NCBI GenBank assembly: GCA_037039925.1
Contig: JAXRKP010000058.1
Span: forward strand, 62,501-126,500
DNA: 64,000 nt
Direction: 5' to 3'
Source: Doris montereyensis
Taxonomy: Eukaryota; Mollusca; Gastropoda; Nudibranchia; Dorididae
The stretch's first letter is position 1. Each line of letters opens with the position of its first letter. Shown piece by piece: positions 1 to 25,440 of this stretch. The notes under the pieces are model-generated. The model saw only the letters and a program-made list of their open reading frames with translations. It did no database searches and was not told where the DNA came from. Both the position numbers and the translations under genes were made by a program.

Positions 1-457
1 CTCACATTACTACGCGAGGAAGTGAACATCTCACTACCATCCTATTCAATTATATAGCGGAAGCGAACATCTCACTATCATCCTATTCAATTACATAGCG
101 GAAGTGAACATCTCACTATCATCCTATTCAATTACATAGCGGAAGTGAACATCTCACTACCATCCTATTCAATTACATCGCGGAAGTAAACATCTCACTA
201 CCATCCTATTCAATTATATAGCGGAAGTGAACATCTCACTATCATCCTATTCAATTATGTAGTGGAAGCGAACATCTCACTATCATCCTGTTCAATTATG
301 CAGTGGAAGCGAACATCTCACTATCATCCTATTCAATTATATAGTGGAAGTGAACATCTCACTACCATCCTATTCAATTATATAGTGGAAGTGAACATCT
401 CACTACCATCCTATTCAATTATATAGTGGAAGTGAACATCTCACTACCATCCCATTC
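1..457. repeat. 41-bp tandem minisatellite, about 11 copies
   Basis: Units of 41 bp (CATCTCACTACCATCCTATT, then CAATTATATAGCGGAAGYGAA) run from the window edge to 457 with a few substitutions per unit. The array probably continues left. No gene is seen here. Confidence 0.95.
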
Positions 458-559
458 TATTATAAAAAGAGCCAACATTTATTAAGCGTATCATGAGGAG
501 AAAAATAACCACACAAAAACACGAAAGTAAATATTCCTTGAAGGACATGATGGCCAATA

Positions 560-815
560 GAGTCGAACTTGTTCGGGTGTCTACAGTAGGAAGTGGAACG
601 GGTGATAATACATCACTTCCTGGTAGGACACTAGGATGTCGCAGGTTTTTCTCCCTACCTGATACTATTATCTATATGCACCTGAGTTGGAGTGGGAATC
701 TGTGTGCCAAGTGTCTTTCCCAAGGAACACAATGTTGGACGTAGCATAAATAGGATTCAAACCCAGGATCTCACAATCCTCTCTAGTAGCCTAATGACTA
801 GACCATCGTCACATC
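560..815 (-). repeat. SINE family A (tRNA-derived), 5' head at right
   Basis: Read on the minus strand it starts with a tRNA-like head (TCTAGTCATTAGGC A box, GGGTTTGAATCC B box). It continues with a core (GGAAAGACACTT, CCAACTCAGGTGC) shared with the copies at 14.1, 15.1, 29.3, 43.8, 44.1 and 48.4 kb. The core resembles a widespread metazoan SINE core; the family name is unknown to me. Confidence 0.75.
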
Positions 816-1059
816 AAAACACTAAAGCTTCTTTTAAAAAGCAAATAAAAAAGAAAGTTTCTGCAACATTTATGCTGACGATATATGAGCGCATCACTAT
901 GGTGAAATTTAAACATGTTTCTACACTTTGATTCAACATACTGTTGATAGAAACGGCCTTCCTTTTCTTGACAATACGATTAAGATGTAAAACCAACAAA
1001 ACATAAAGTCACTCAGATCCAAATATGTACAGACCAGTTTATTTGTTTATAAACATACA

Positions 1060-1115
1060 CATAAGCGGTGATCTCAGGGTTGATGTAGCAGCTATGATTT
1101 TGCCTAGGCTGCTGG
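1060..1115 (-). repeat. SINE family B relic
   Basis: Short eroded stretch (GGTGATCTCAGGGTTGATGT...GCTGCTGGTTTA) alignable by eye with the tail half of family B at 2176 and 8355. Confidence 0.35.
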
Positions 1116-1422
1116 TTTAACTCTCAAGAGATTTCACAAGGACTTCATGTGAGTGTGACATGAACACAAAACATAACGTCCATGGGTTTTTTTATCTATT
1201 CAATTACGTGCTGGATCCAGTCTGAGACTGAGATCGAGATAAATTTTCATTTAAAATATCCACATAGAAATCTGCACGCACACAAGCAAAAAACCCTACA
1301 TCTCTGACTTCTAGGGCAAGTTTTGCACATTACAACCACCATCCCTGCTGGTAACAAACTACGGATCCAATCAAGATTTGAACAAAAAATTTCATTCTCT
1401 GTGTGTGAAGCACATGACTTAC

Positions 1423-14833
<13,411 letters not shown>

Positions 14834-15142
14834 CTGATATTTTTTTATAAATTGCAAAAAATGGAAAGTTTCACGAGTCATCTACAGAACATTTATCATA
14901 GGGTTTATAAATTTCGTTTATTTAACTCATACCGAGGAATGTTTCAATGAGGATCATGATATGAAAAGCAAACATAATGAAGAAATGTGAATAATATTAA
15001 TCCATTTATCTAAAGAAAGGAAGAAGAATTACGTATTTAAAGAAGAAGGCCAACTTAGCTTTAAACTTGTTTCATTTTCCACATTCTCAAAGATCGTTTA
15101 CTATCTTACCGCTTCATCGAGTAAGTAAGTAAAATTCCTTCT

Positions 15143-15412
15143 AGGGCCGTTACAACCCATAAAGCCGGAGCTTATCTGGTTTTTCTATAGCGTAAAGCCA
15201 GAACAGGTGACAATAATCAACTCTAGACCGGATGTTAGTCCGTTCAGGTTTTGCTCAAAGCTGGTGCTGGTCCTCATTTGCACCTGGATCGAGTGAGAAA
15301 ATGCGTACTATGTGTCTTTCAAAGGGACACAACATCAGACTTAGCACTGTTGATTCGAATCATGAGCTCAGTAAGCCAAATTCAACAACTTAACCATTAC
15401 ATCACAAACACC
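15143..15412 (-). repeat. SINE family A copy
   Basis: CTAGGGCCGTTACAACCCAT, ACAGGTGACAATAATCAACT, TGCACCTGGATCGAGTGAGA, ending with the tRNA-like head (GATTCGAATCATGAGCTCAG). Confidence 0.7.
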
Positions 15413-15499
15413 ACAATTCAACGAGTAAAGACATCACATTTGCGTATCTATGACTTGAAACACATAATATGAAAATATCCAACATCTTTTTTCCCAGCA

Positions 15500-17513
15500 A
15501 ATATACTCCCCAAATATACAAGAGTAAATGAAGACGTAAGTCAAAAAGTCAATCATATACTATATAATAGCTAGCAATTCCCATTTTTACAGTACAATTG
15601 ATACAAAAGTTAACAGATGAGATGAAATATTTAGTGATCCTCACCAGTTGATTGCCATAAAACAAACAGAAAATGGTGAAAAAGAGTACTTAATTCAAGT
15701 AGAAGAACTAAATACACCAGATGTAAAAGAGATACACCGCTTTAGGATAAAGAAATGTATTAGTAAACGTCATATCGATCTAAATGATATGCAATAGAAA
15801 GAAAAATGGCAACGGTACTGTGAAGAACATTTCCTCGGTCCTCAGTTGTACTGACGAGGTCTGTGGTCGGAAACAAATTAAAGAAGATAGAAAAAAGAAG
15901 AGCATATTGGAATGATAATGTCAAGACTAAGAACAAAAAAGAAATCCTGGGGGAAAAGTTGCAAACAAAAAGACCAGGAGACAGGATAGATGCGTGGTAA
16001 AAATGTAACCGAAGAGGAATTGAAGAAAACAAAACAGGAACAATGGGAAGAATTTGGACAAAGGTTTAAGAAAGCTACCAAGGAAATCAAAAGCAATAAA
16101 AAGGCACGAAAGGCCAAAGCATGCCCAATTAGGCAAATTAAGAACACCGAATGAGCAATAATGAAGGGAGAAACGAAATCATGGAAACATGGAGAACATA
16201 TTTTCAGCAATTAGATAATCCCTTCAGAGCATGTGACACATGCAGTACAGATCAACTGTTAAAAATAATAAATAATCCAGATGATAAATTAGACATCTCA
16301 ATGGAAGAAATTCAAGCACCTATAGGAAAAAGGATTAAGCTAGGAAAGATTCCAGGAGCAGACCAAATTCATCCAGAAATTATTAAAAACCTAGGGAGAG
16401 AGGTAAGTCTAGATGACCTACTGCAAGCAATATGTCAACAAGCGTGAAAGTTTAAAGAGGTTTAGATGACTGGAAAAAAGGAACGATAGTACCAATACAC
16501 AGAAAAGGATCAACTATGGAATGCTCAAACTATAGAAGGGATATTACTACTAAGCAAACAGGAAAAGTTTATACCAGTATACTAGAAATGAGACTGAGGA
16601 AAAGAGCAGAGGATCAGATTGAAGGCCATCAGAAGCAGACTCAGACCGGGGAGAAGTGTACAGGACCGCATATTTACTATAAGACAAATAATTCCTTGAA
16701 AACAGATATTGACGTACACCTCTGGTTTATTGACTAAAGGCATTTGACAATGTGAGAAGAGATTGAACAGAATTATTCTTTAAAGAACATAATGAAGAAC
16801 AAAAGTTGATAGAAGCAGTTAAAGTGTTTGCAAAACCAACATGTACAGTGAGAGAAGCTGAGACTTATTTAAATAATTTGATGTAGATATAGGGGGTTAG
16901 ACTGTGCTGTATTCTATGCCTTCTTTTGTTTATCCTATTTATTTATAGATTCAACTGCAAAGGCATGCCTACAAATGAGACAATGAATGTAGGTATGTGG
17001 AAACTCATACCAGCATATCTATCAATGTTTTCATTTGCTGATGATTGGGCTCTATTTAGAAAATCAAAACTTACTTAATTGAAATTTAATCCGTCCACCA
17101 TATGCAGTGATCTCAAGTGAATTAAAGGAAACAGCAAGATGAAAGGAAATCAAGGTGAAAGAGTCAGCAGCACCCGCGAACGCCCACGTTAAATCAAGAA
17201 AGCGATAACCAGTATAATATCACCATGCTCAATAATGAACTAAATAAAGAGAAATGAAAGCGAATGCAAAGATGCTTACAACCAATGCTAATAAATACGG
17301 AGAGTAAAAAAACACAAAATCTTATACAGGACAATGAGAAGTTAGAACAAGTTCAAAGCTACAATTATCTAGGAGTTAAGATTAACCCAGAAGTAAAACT
17401 AAGATAAGAAGTTAGCCAGAGAATCCAAGTAATGACAGTATATAACCATCTAGGAAAGACATTTATAGGTAAACAAGAATTGTCAACAAAAACCCAAATT
17501 GAGCGTATACAAC
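15500..17513 (+). pseudogene. RTE-like LINE copy 3, old and interrupted
   Basis: Plus-strand relic: endonuclease tail (CAAATATACAAGAGTAAATG), linker, ADQIHPEIIKN, NYRRDI, VYTSILEMRLRKRAEDQIEG, RT remnants and the ADDWALF region. A family C element sits at 17070-17190. It is interrupted at 17513 by a CR1-like LINE and resumes at 18525. No intact frame. Confidence 0.7.
17070..17190 (-). repeat. Repeat family C inserted in LINE copy 3
   Basis: The LINE sequence is split by TCCGTCCACCATATGCAGTG ... AACGCCCACGTT. AAATCAA(A/G)A occurs on both sides (17061-17069 and 17191-17199), consistent with a target-site duplication. Confidence 0.7.
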
Positions 17514-18510
17514 ACGGTGTGTTGCTCTCTCGAACTTATTGTCTTTGAAGAAAACGTCAAAAATAAATGAAATTATTGCAAACGGTTGTATCATCAAAAA
17601 CAGTCCGAATGTTAGGAATCTTGGCGTCTTTTTTACCATTATTTAGCGATGAAGAGACCACATAGCAAAAATGTGCCAGTGTCTTTTCTTTCAAGTTAAT
17701 ACATAGGTCGTATGAAATATTTTCTAGACACTGATGCAGCTAAATCCACTCGTTCCTCAACAATTATAAGCAACTTAGACTATTGCAATTCTATTTTTAT
17801 CGTCTCCTTAAGTCCTCACTCCGAAATTGCAAAAAAATTCAAAATCTCTCAGCCAGACTCATCACCAAAACCAAAACTAAAAATAATATAACACCAATTC
17901 TTAAATCCCTCCATTGGCTTCCAAACGAGTATAAAAATAAAATTCGAAATTGCATGTCTAACTACTCTAACATCTAAAGTCTTAATAATATGGGACCAAG
18001 CTATTTGAAGATCTCATTCAAATTCATCAGCCTTTACAACAACTCTCAAACTATCTTAGTCAAGAATATATACCCAAATATTTTTTTCTAGCAGAGCTTT
18101 TGAAGTTGCTGCCCGAAGTGTGGAACTCTTTGACTGAGGACACAAGAAATGCAAAATCTTTAAATACGTTTAAATCAAAATATAAAACCGAACTCTTTAA
18201 AGAAATCCTTTTTAGTATAAGACACAAGCAGTGGAAGTTCTTTTGATATTAATATTAATATAAATACGCTGTTTTATACATGATTTCTTAATGTGCACTT
18301 TTAATTGTCGATGTTAATTTCTTATTCACGATTTTTTATACATATTGTACTTTTTAATTGTCGATGAATGACCTCGGATGTTTAGCCTCTTTATTATCTT
18401 TATTATGAATCACGTTAAGTGCCATTGCGTATTTCAAATGGATATTGGTGCTGTACAAATGACTAATTATAATTATTATTCATATTATTGTCATTATTTC
18501 CTCTATGTGA
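17514..18510 (+). repeat. CR1/L2-like LINE 3' part, nested in LINE copy 3
   Basis: The broken frame includes CKKIQNLSARLITKTKTKNN, then ITPILKSLHWLPNEYKNKIR, the typical C-terminus of CR1/L2/Crack-type LINEs (LDYCNS ... ARLI ... LHWLP). A 3' UTR with a (TTA)n-like tail ends near 18500. Confidence 0.7.
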
Positions 18511-18524
18511 AGTGAAATCTGGAC

Positions 18525-18880
18525 CTTAGGCAGTAGAAGATATATGTACAATAGAGTATGGTAGTTGACATGAAATATGAAGAGCAGTATAAACTAAGAT
18601 AAAATAAATCAACTCAGATGGTTTGGCAGGTAAACAGAATGAATTATTTATATGAGAGAATATCCAAAGTAACAAACCAAAAGGCATACTGAGAGAATGG
18701 GAAGAATATATAAAAGAGACACTAAAACAAATAAATATAACTTTCACAGACGGAAATAGAAAAAAAAGGACAGTGTAGCCTGGAGAAAGATTATTTCGGC
18801 ATCTGTACCCATAGACCGGATGAAAGAATAGGAACTGATAGAGAAAGAAACGAAGTTCTAGATGAGATCTCTCTAGAATC
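18525..18880 (+). pseudogene. RTE-like LINE copy 3, 3' remainder
   Basis: TGGACCTTAGGCAGTAGAAG, CAGATGGTTTGGCAGGTAAA and the end block with GAATAGGAACTGATAGAGAA continue the element interrupted at 17513. Nothing recognisable lies in 18881-19181. Confidence 0.65.
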
Positions 18881-19181
18881 ACGTATTTTTAAACGGGGTT
18901 TTAACCGGCACGACTATCATTTACTAAGTCAACAGTCAAAACGAAAACATACCACAGCAACTCTCCTAGCCATAATGACTCGGTCTTACTATTCTGACTA
19001 GGTGCTTGCGTCTGCACCTTTTATACCAACAGAATCTGAGAAACTCAGTAGTAACAGCTTGCTGCAGTACCATAGGCCCACAGTTTTTCTCTAGATGATG
19101 TACACCATGTACTGTTATTTATGAATATTTTTATACGGTCGGATTAGCAGCTAAACCTAAATTGAATGATTTATCACTGGT

Positions 19182-19592
19182 TCACAACGAAAGGTTGTCT
19201 CTGAACTTCAGGTTTCGGTGAGATCCCTGTTGGCCCCATGTTCCTAGAAAAGCGAGGTCCTCTGCAGATGTTGCATCATCGATGAAATCGTTGTCCTCGA
19301 CTACATCCACGCCGCATCGATATGTTGACTCACGACTGCCAGTCGACGCCTCTGTCTCCGTGATGATAGGTTGTTGTCTTGCCGATGCTACAGGCGTTGC
19401 GTTTGTTTTTCTAGTACTTGTGTCGACGTTTCCATCCATCCGAGAAAAAAAGCGCTTCAGCATGTTTGCATGAAATGTCTTTATCTTGCTCTGCATCTTC
19501 ACCTTGTAGTCATTGGACCCAACCACTGATGCTACTTCAAAAGGACCTTTCCATCGTAATAGCAACTTATTCGTATCAGTTGGTAACAGCAC
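19182..19592 (-). pseudogene. Gypsy integrase C-terminal domain remnant
   Basis: Open for 136 residues: PTDTNKLLLRWKGPFEVASV ... KTFHANMLKRFF, the SH3-like DNA-binding domain at the end of Ty3/Gypsy pol, followed by a low-complexity Ser/Thr/Asp tail. Confidence 0.8.
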
Positions 19593-19652
19593 ACATACTT
19601 TGTCACCAAGGTTGAACTTTCTCAGTTTTGCTCTTCTACCTTAATATATCCT

Positions 19653-20027
19653 CTAGCAAATGTCACAGGCACGGCAAAATCTCACGACATCTCCTTCTAC
19701 TCCAGGCCAGTAGAAATTACTGATGACTTTATCTCTCGTCTTCCGAATTCCTTGATGTCCTCCCATAATAGAAGCAAGAGCCACTGACATCATATAGTCA
19801 CGCAAACTCCGTGGCAAAACTATCTGCCTCACGTTGGTCGACCGCCGTCCTCGTAAATTCTGTACACGACACTTTGTTGCTTTTCGAAGCGAGCAGTCTT
19901 CTTTCCTCTCACATTTGGTAATGTAGCATCTGCCAGCTTCACTATCGCTTGGTCTTCCTCTTGGAGTTGAATCAGTTCCCTCCGATCGATCGACGCCAAC
20001 GTGCCTTTCCACCTTAGACACCTGCAA
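19653..20027 (-). pseudogene. Gypsy integrase zinc-binding domain remnant
   Basis: VLPRSLRDYMMSVALASIMG, GHQGIRKTRDKVISNFYWPG, then CRACDIC: the H-x(n)-H ... C-x2-C integrase zinc domain. The catalytic D-D-E core that should follow is absent. Confidence 0.82.
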
Positions 20028-20539
20028 TCAAGCTTTCTCTTCCTTCCATCCTGCCTGGGTTCTCATCGCTCCTGTTCCCACCATCCAGTTATCCGGATCG
20101 GCAGGATTCCTTGCTCCATTCACGTTTCCGACAACTAAATCACAGATGGCATCAGGGATACATAATGCTGTGACCTTTCCCTTCAGGTACGGTGTCCTCA
20201 CTTCGATTATTGCTTCCTCCGCCAGCAGCATTGTGTTGTCAATTCTCACTATAAAGCATTTCTTTCCAGTGAGCTCCTCATCTCTCACTATCCCCGACAC
20301 ACGATAACGCCTTCACAGCTCAAGACATCAACCTCCTGGTCTCCTATGAAACCCCACAGCACCAGTAGACTCGTATCCTCAACAGGTCTACTCTTGCTGC
20401 AAATTCCACAATTTGTTACCACGGGCATGTTCAGCTGCAGCATCCCGTCTGTAATCTCGCTTTGACGTTCGTCATTGCGTCCTCCGCGAGCCTCATTACC
20501 ACTGCACCCGCCCTCTTCAGTGCGACTCCATGCTTCTGA

Positions 20540-21600
20540 TTCCATGCCTCACAGTACCTCGCCATATGGCCTTGTTTTCCACATTTATAACACTTGAGGT
20601 CATAATCTCGTCTATCTCCGCCAGCTCAAACACAACTTGTCATCGTGTGGCCTCGTTTCTCACACTTAAAACATTTGACGTCCTGGTCTTTGCTTCCTGC
20701 AGCTTTACATTCCATCGATCTGTGTCCAGGCCTCCCACACTTGAAACATGATGTTTGCATTTGTCTCCGTGTTATTTCTTTTTTACATTCCGTCTATTAC
20801 TGTTGACATGTTGCCTTGTACTGCCACTCAACTACCGGCTCCCTGCTGTTAAGAAAAGATTTGCCTTTTCTGCAACACCTTCCAGTGAGGATATTTTCTT
20901 CTCGCAGACATTATGTGTTGCCAGATCGTCCGTGCAGGCATCCATAAACTGTTCCAGAACAAAGAGATCTCTTAGGTCATTGTAGCTTTCGTCGATTTCC
21001 GCTAACTTCACCCATCTTTCAAAGTATGTTTTGAGCCTCACAATATACATACTTCAATTTTCTCCATCCTCTGGTTTGCGGTTACAAAACATATGCCTAT
21101 ATCCATCCATTGTCAGGTTGTAACGACTTTGCACTGCTCTCTTCACACACTCGTAGTCCTTTGCCCCTTCCTGTGATAGGCGTGAAAAGCAGTCCAAAGT
21201 CCTTCCAGTTAATAAAGCATTCAATTACATCGGCCAAATTTCCTTTCTCCATCCGTTTGTTGTGGCGAAATTTTCGTATCTGGTAAGCTAACAATCCAAA
21301 TCATCAGTAAAGTCTACAAATGGTGGTAGTTTTTGGTAGTTTAGATGTAGATACCACTGAGGAATTTTTGTTGTTAATGTTTGCTTCCAGTCGACATCTT
21401 TCCATCGCCAATTCGTGCTCTCTTTTCTTTTCTTCCTCTTCGGACAGTCGTAATTTTTCCAACTCCAGTTCCAGTTGCTGTTGTCTAGCTTCTCGTTCTC
21501 TTTCCTCTCTCAATCTGTTCTTGGCGTAGTCTTCTCTCTCATCTGCCGATAGACTCGTGGCTTCACACTCTGCCGTTAATCTAGCGATGACCTCTGACAT
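20540..21600 (-). pseudogene. Gypsy gag remnant with three CCHC knuckles
   Basis: The N-terminal charged coiled coil (EREAR, QQLELELEKLRLSEEEEKKR) starts at an ATG (21600). A capsid-like helical region follows, then CFKCGRPGHRSMEC, CFKCEKRGHTMTSC and CYKCGKQGHMARYC. Frame breaks separate the parts. Confidence 0.8.
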
Positions 21601-21699
21601 ATAGACTTATTTTCTTCGATATACGGTTCCAAAGTGTAGGCCACTGATTTAAATGTGTCAACAATGGTGCCCGAATGTGCTAATCCTTCCGATTAGATG

Positions 21700-21960
21700 T
21701 AGGAGTTATTCCTTCGATAATGTCGATAGATTCGACTAGGGTTTCCTCAACTAGGTCTAGATCTAGAACCAGACATAGATTATCTAGATTTAATCTTAAC
21801 AGCAGGCAGTTTACTCTAGATCTAAATGTTGGCTAAGGCGTAGACACAATCTACAAACACAAATGCTCAATTAATAATTACAAAAGGATGCATATTAAAC
21901 TCACAGTCGACGATCAATCAATGGGGAAGCAATTTCACAATGCTGGCGTATAAAGGTGGA
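21700..21960 (-). repeat. Gypsy LTR segment
   Basis: Its reverse complement (GATTGATCGTCGACTGTGAG ... TAGATTGTGTCTACGCCTTA ... GAGTAAACTGCCTGCTGTTA) matches 49860-50100, which has no internal Gypsy sequence near it. This is the 5' LTR side of the minus-strand element. Confidence 0.65.
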
Positions 21961-22082
21961 ATCAACATGTACTTGTCTTCGCTCTTATCGAATCTATTTC
22001 TCGCACTCTCCAATCATAGATAAACTGCCATTTTATGTTTTAAAAACAAAACACTCTTCAAGAAAAGAGAAATGTCCAGAAT

Positions 22083-25000
22083 ATGCAAGAAAATCCTCTT
22101 GCTGCCTTGCAGGCAGGTCTTGGCTGACCAAAACTAAGGGAGTTAACCCTGATAGAAAAACAACCTGCTGCCTTGCAGGCCGGTCTTGACTGACCAAAGG
22201 CTAAGGGAGTTTGACAGAAAATAACAACCTGCTGCCTTGCACGCTGATCTTGAATGACTAAAGGAAGGGATTAACCTGACAGAAAATACAAGGCCTGGTA
22301 GAGGGCCCAAGGTAGCAGCCCCACCATCTACCTAGGGTACAGTGGGCTAATCCCCCTGTTTATCCAAAAACAAACTAGATTCAGAGAAAAAATAAATATA
22401 ATATAACCAGCTTGATCTTTCGAAGACGAACTTGGAAACGAATAGGGACTGTGATTTTTGGAACATGGAATATATGGAAAAGAGTTAGAATTAGCTGAAG
22501 AAATGGAAAAATTCAAAGTAGATATTTTGGCCATTACAGAAACAAAGAAAAAAGGACAAGGAATAGAAAATGTAGGACGAATCAAATCATATTTTAATCT
22601 TCTCAGGAGTAGATGTCAAAGATAGAGCTAGAGCAGGAGTAGGCCTCCTAGTACATAAAAGACATGAAAAACTACTAGAAAGTTGGAAATTTATAAGCCC
22701 ACGGCTATTAGAGGTAAATATTAAACCAAAAAGGAAGAGAAATTAAATTATTAACAGCTTATGGACCAAACGAAGACGCAATCTAAAGAAGAAAAAAATA
22801 TCTTCGAAAACGATTTACAAATAGCTGCAAAGAATCTTAAACCCAAACAGGAACTAATGGTTTTAGGAGATTTAAACGCTAGAGTAGGCAACAATGTAGA
22901 AACATCAGGAGGAGTAATAGGTAAAGAAGGAGAGACAACAACTTCTCCAAATGGGAGAGACTAATAGATTTTTGCCTAAAGAATAACATGAAAATAGACA
23001 ACACATTTTTTCTTCATAAAGATATCCACAAATATACAAGAGTAAATGAAGACAAATGTGAAAAGTCAATGATAGACTACATAATAGTTAGCAGCTCCTT
23101 TTTAACAGTACATTGGATGCAAGAGTAAACAGAGGAGCAGAAATATTTAGTGATCATCACTTAGTGATTGCCAAAATGAGATTACTGACTGAAGAAAACA
23201 AACAGAAAAGGAAAGAGAAGAAAGCTACTAAATTCAAAATAGAGGAACTAAATAAACCAGTAGTAAAAAAAGATATACCAATCTAGGATAAAAAGATTTA
23301 TCATTGAAAGACAGATGAGTCTGAATGATAGCACAATAGAAGAAAATTGGCAGATGTATAAAGAAACACTCCTCAGTTGTACTGAAGAGGTCTGCAGGAA
23401 ACAAATTAAAGGAGATAGGAAAAGAACAGCATGGTGGAATGAAAATGTCAAGACTAAGATCAAAGAAAAGAAGGATGCCTGGAAGAAATAATTGCAAACA
23501 AAGAGACCAGAGGATAGGATAGATTACCTGAATAAAAGAACTATCACCAAAGAGGAAGTGATGAAGGCAAACAGGACAACGGGAAGATAAAGACTTCAAA
23601 AAAGCTATCAAGGAAAGAAAAGCTGTTCTGGGGGAGCAAATGAAGAGCAATGCTTCATGAGAAAGACCAAAGCATGCCGAATACAACAAATTAAGAACGC
23701 CAAAGGCGAAACAATGAAAGAAGACAGCGAAATCATGGAAACGTGGAGAAAGTATTTTCAACAATTACATAATCCCTCCAGAACGTGAATCAAGGAGTAA
23801 AGATCAATTATTAAGAGTAACAAGTACTCGAGAGGAGACGACTGAAGATGTAGATATCTCAATGGAAGAAATCCAAACAGCTATAAGAAAAGGGAAATTA
23901 GGAAACAGCCCCTGGAGCAGCTCAAGTTCATCCAGAAATGATTAAAATCCAAGGGAGAGAAGCAGACAAACTACTACACGTGCAATATGCCAACAAGTAT
24001 GGAAGTCCAAACAGGTGCCAGACGACTGGGAAAGAAGAACGGTAGTACCAATACATAAGAAAGGATCAACTATGGAATGCTCAAACTATAGAGGGATATC
24101 ACTAATTAGCGTTCCAGGAAAAGTATATGCCAGGATACTGGAAACGAGACTAAGGAAAAGAGTAGAGGGTCAGATTGAAAAATACAAGAGTGGATTTAGA
24201 CCAGGACGAAGTGCACAAGACCACATATTTACAATTAGACAAATATCGAAAAAAATCATTGTGAGAAACGACTGTACCTGTGTTTCTGTTGACTTAGAAA
24301 AGACATTTGACACTGTGAGGAGGGACGAATTATGGCATTCTTAAAAGAAAACAATGTAGAGCAAAATTTAATAAGCCATTAAAAAGTTTTTACAATAAAC
24401 CAACATGTGCAGTGAGTAGCTGGAAACATATTTGCAGAATTTGATGTAGATATATGAGTAAGACAAGGTTGTTTCCTTAGTCCTCTTTTTTGCTTATCCA
24501 TTTATGGATTCAGTCAAAGGCATCCTATAAATTAAGAAAAGAATAGGTATGTGGAAACTCAAACCAGTAAATGCATCAATACTTTCATTTGCCAATCATT
24601 TAGTTTTGTTTGGAAAATCAAGTGACTTCAGTCGAATATCAACATTATGAACAATGAACTAAATAAAGAGAATGAGAATAAATGCAAAGGAACCAAAACA
24701 ATGCTAGTAACTAGGGAAGCTAAAACACAAAATCTTAAATTATTGGGCCAGGGAGAAATTTACACCAAGTTCAAAGCTAAAATGCCTAGGAGTAATGATT
24801 AACTCCAGAGGAAAACTAAGAGAAGAAATCAGCTAGAGAATCAAAAAGGCAAGTGCAAAAATATAACCATCTAGGAAAGGCATTTGAAGGTAAACAAGAA
24901 TTGTCAATAAAACCAAAATCGCAGTATACAATACAATTTATTGTCCTACTACTCCTCTATGGCAGCAAAATCTGGACCTTAGACAGCAGAGAATATAGTA

Positions 25001-25440
25001 GAGTACAGGCAGCTGAAATGAAATATCTAAGAAGAGAAGTAGGGGAAACTAAAAGAGACAAAATCAGAAACACAACAATAATAAGAGATCAAACCAAAGC
25101 AGATGGCATAAAAACTAAGATAGAAACAATTGAATTGGAGATGGTTTGGGCATGTAAACAGAATGAATGACAATAGAATAGTTAAATCAGTATACAGTGC
25201 TAAAGCCCAAGGTAAAAAGACCCAAAGGCACCTCGGAGAAAGTGGGGAAGAAGATATAAAAGAGGCATTAAAAAATATAAATTCAACTTTCACAGAAGGA
25301 AACAGAAAATGCCAAGGACAGGGCATGCTGGAGAAAGATCGTCTCGGGCATCTGAAGACATACACCGAAAGGTAGAATGGGAGATGATAAGAAAGAAAGC
25401 AAAAGAAAATCCAGAAGCTTCGATACGATCCTACAAATAA
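22083..25440 (+). pseudogene. RTE-like LINE copy 4 with 5' monomers
   Basis: Starts with three 60-65 bp monomers (CTTGCTGCCTTGCAGGCAGG ... GGGAGTTAACCCTGA; 22083-22295), then the 5' UTR (CTACCTAGGGTACAGTGGGC) and the endonuclease start at 22455 (GTGATTTTTGGAACATGGAA). The body runs to the C-terminal block and the 3' end at about 25440. Fragments: [78 protein letters not shown]. Frameshifts are scattered throughout. Confidence 0.85.

Larger units (their letters stand above)
19182..21960 (-). mobile_element. Ty3/Gypsy-type LTR retrotransposon, internally deleted
   Basis: On the minus strand from right: LTR-like segment (21700-21960), gag coiled coil (21304-21600), gag capsid/SCAN-like frame (20832-21050, LKTYFERWVKLAEIDESYND), three CCHC zinc knuckles (20540-20755), a protease-like region (20028-20545), the integrase zinc-binding H-H-C-C domain (19653-20027, GGHQGIRKTRDKVISNFYWP) and the integrase C-terminus (19182-19592, LLLRWKGPFEVASVVGSNDY). 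Reverse transcriptase, RNase H and the integrase catalytic core are missing, and the protease DTG motif is not intact. It cannot move on its own. A left LTR was not recognised. Confidence 0.82.

Noticed and set aside
1..457. CRISPR-like array
   Set aside because: Units are contiguous 41-bp repeats with no unique spacers, in a eukaryotic context.
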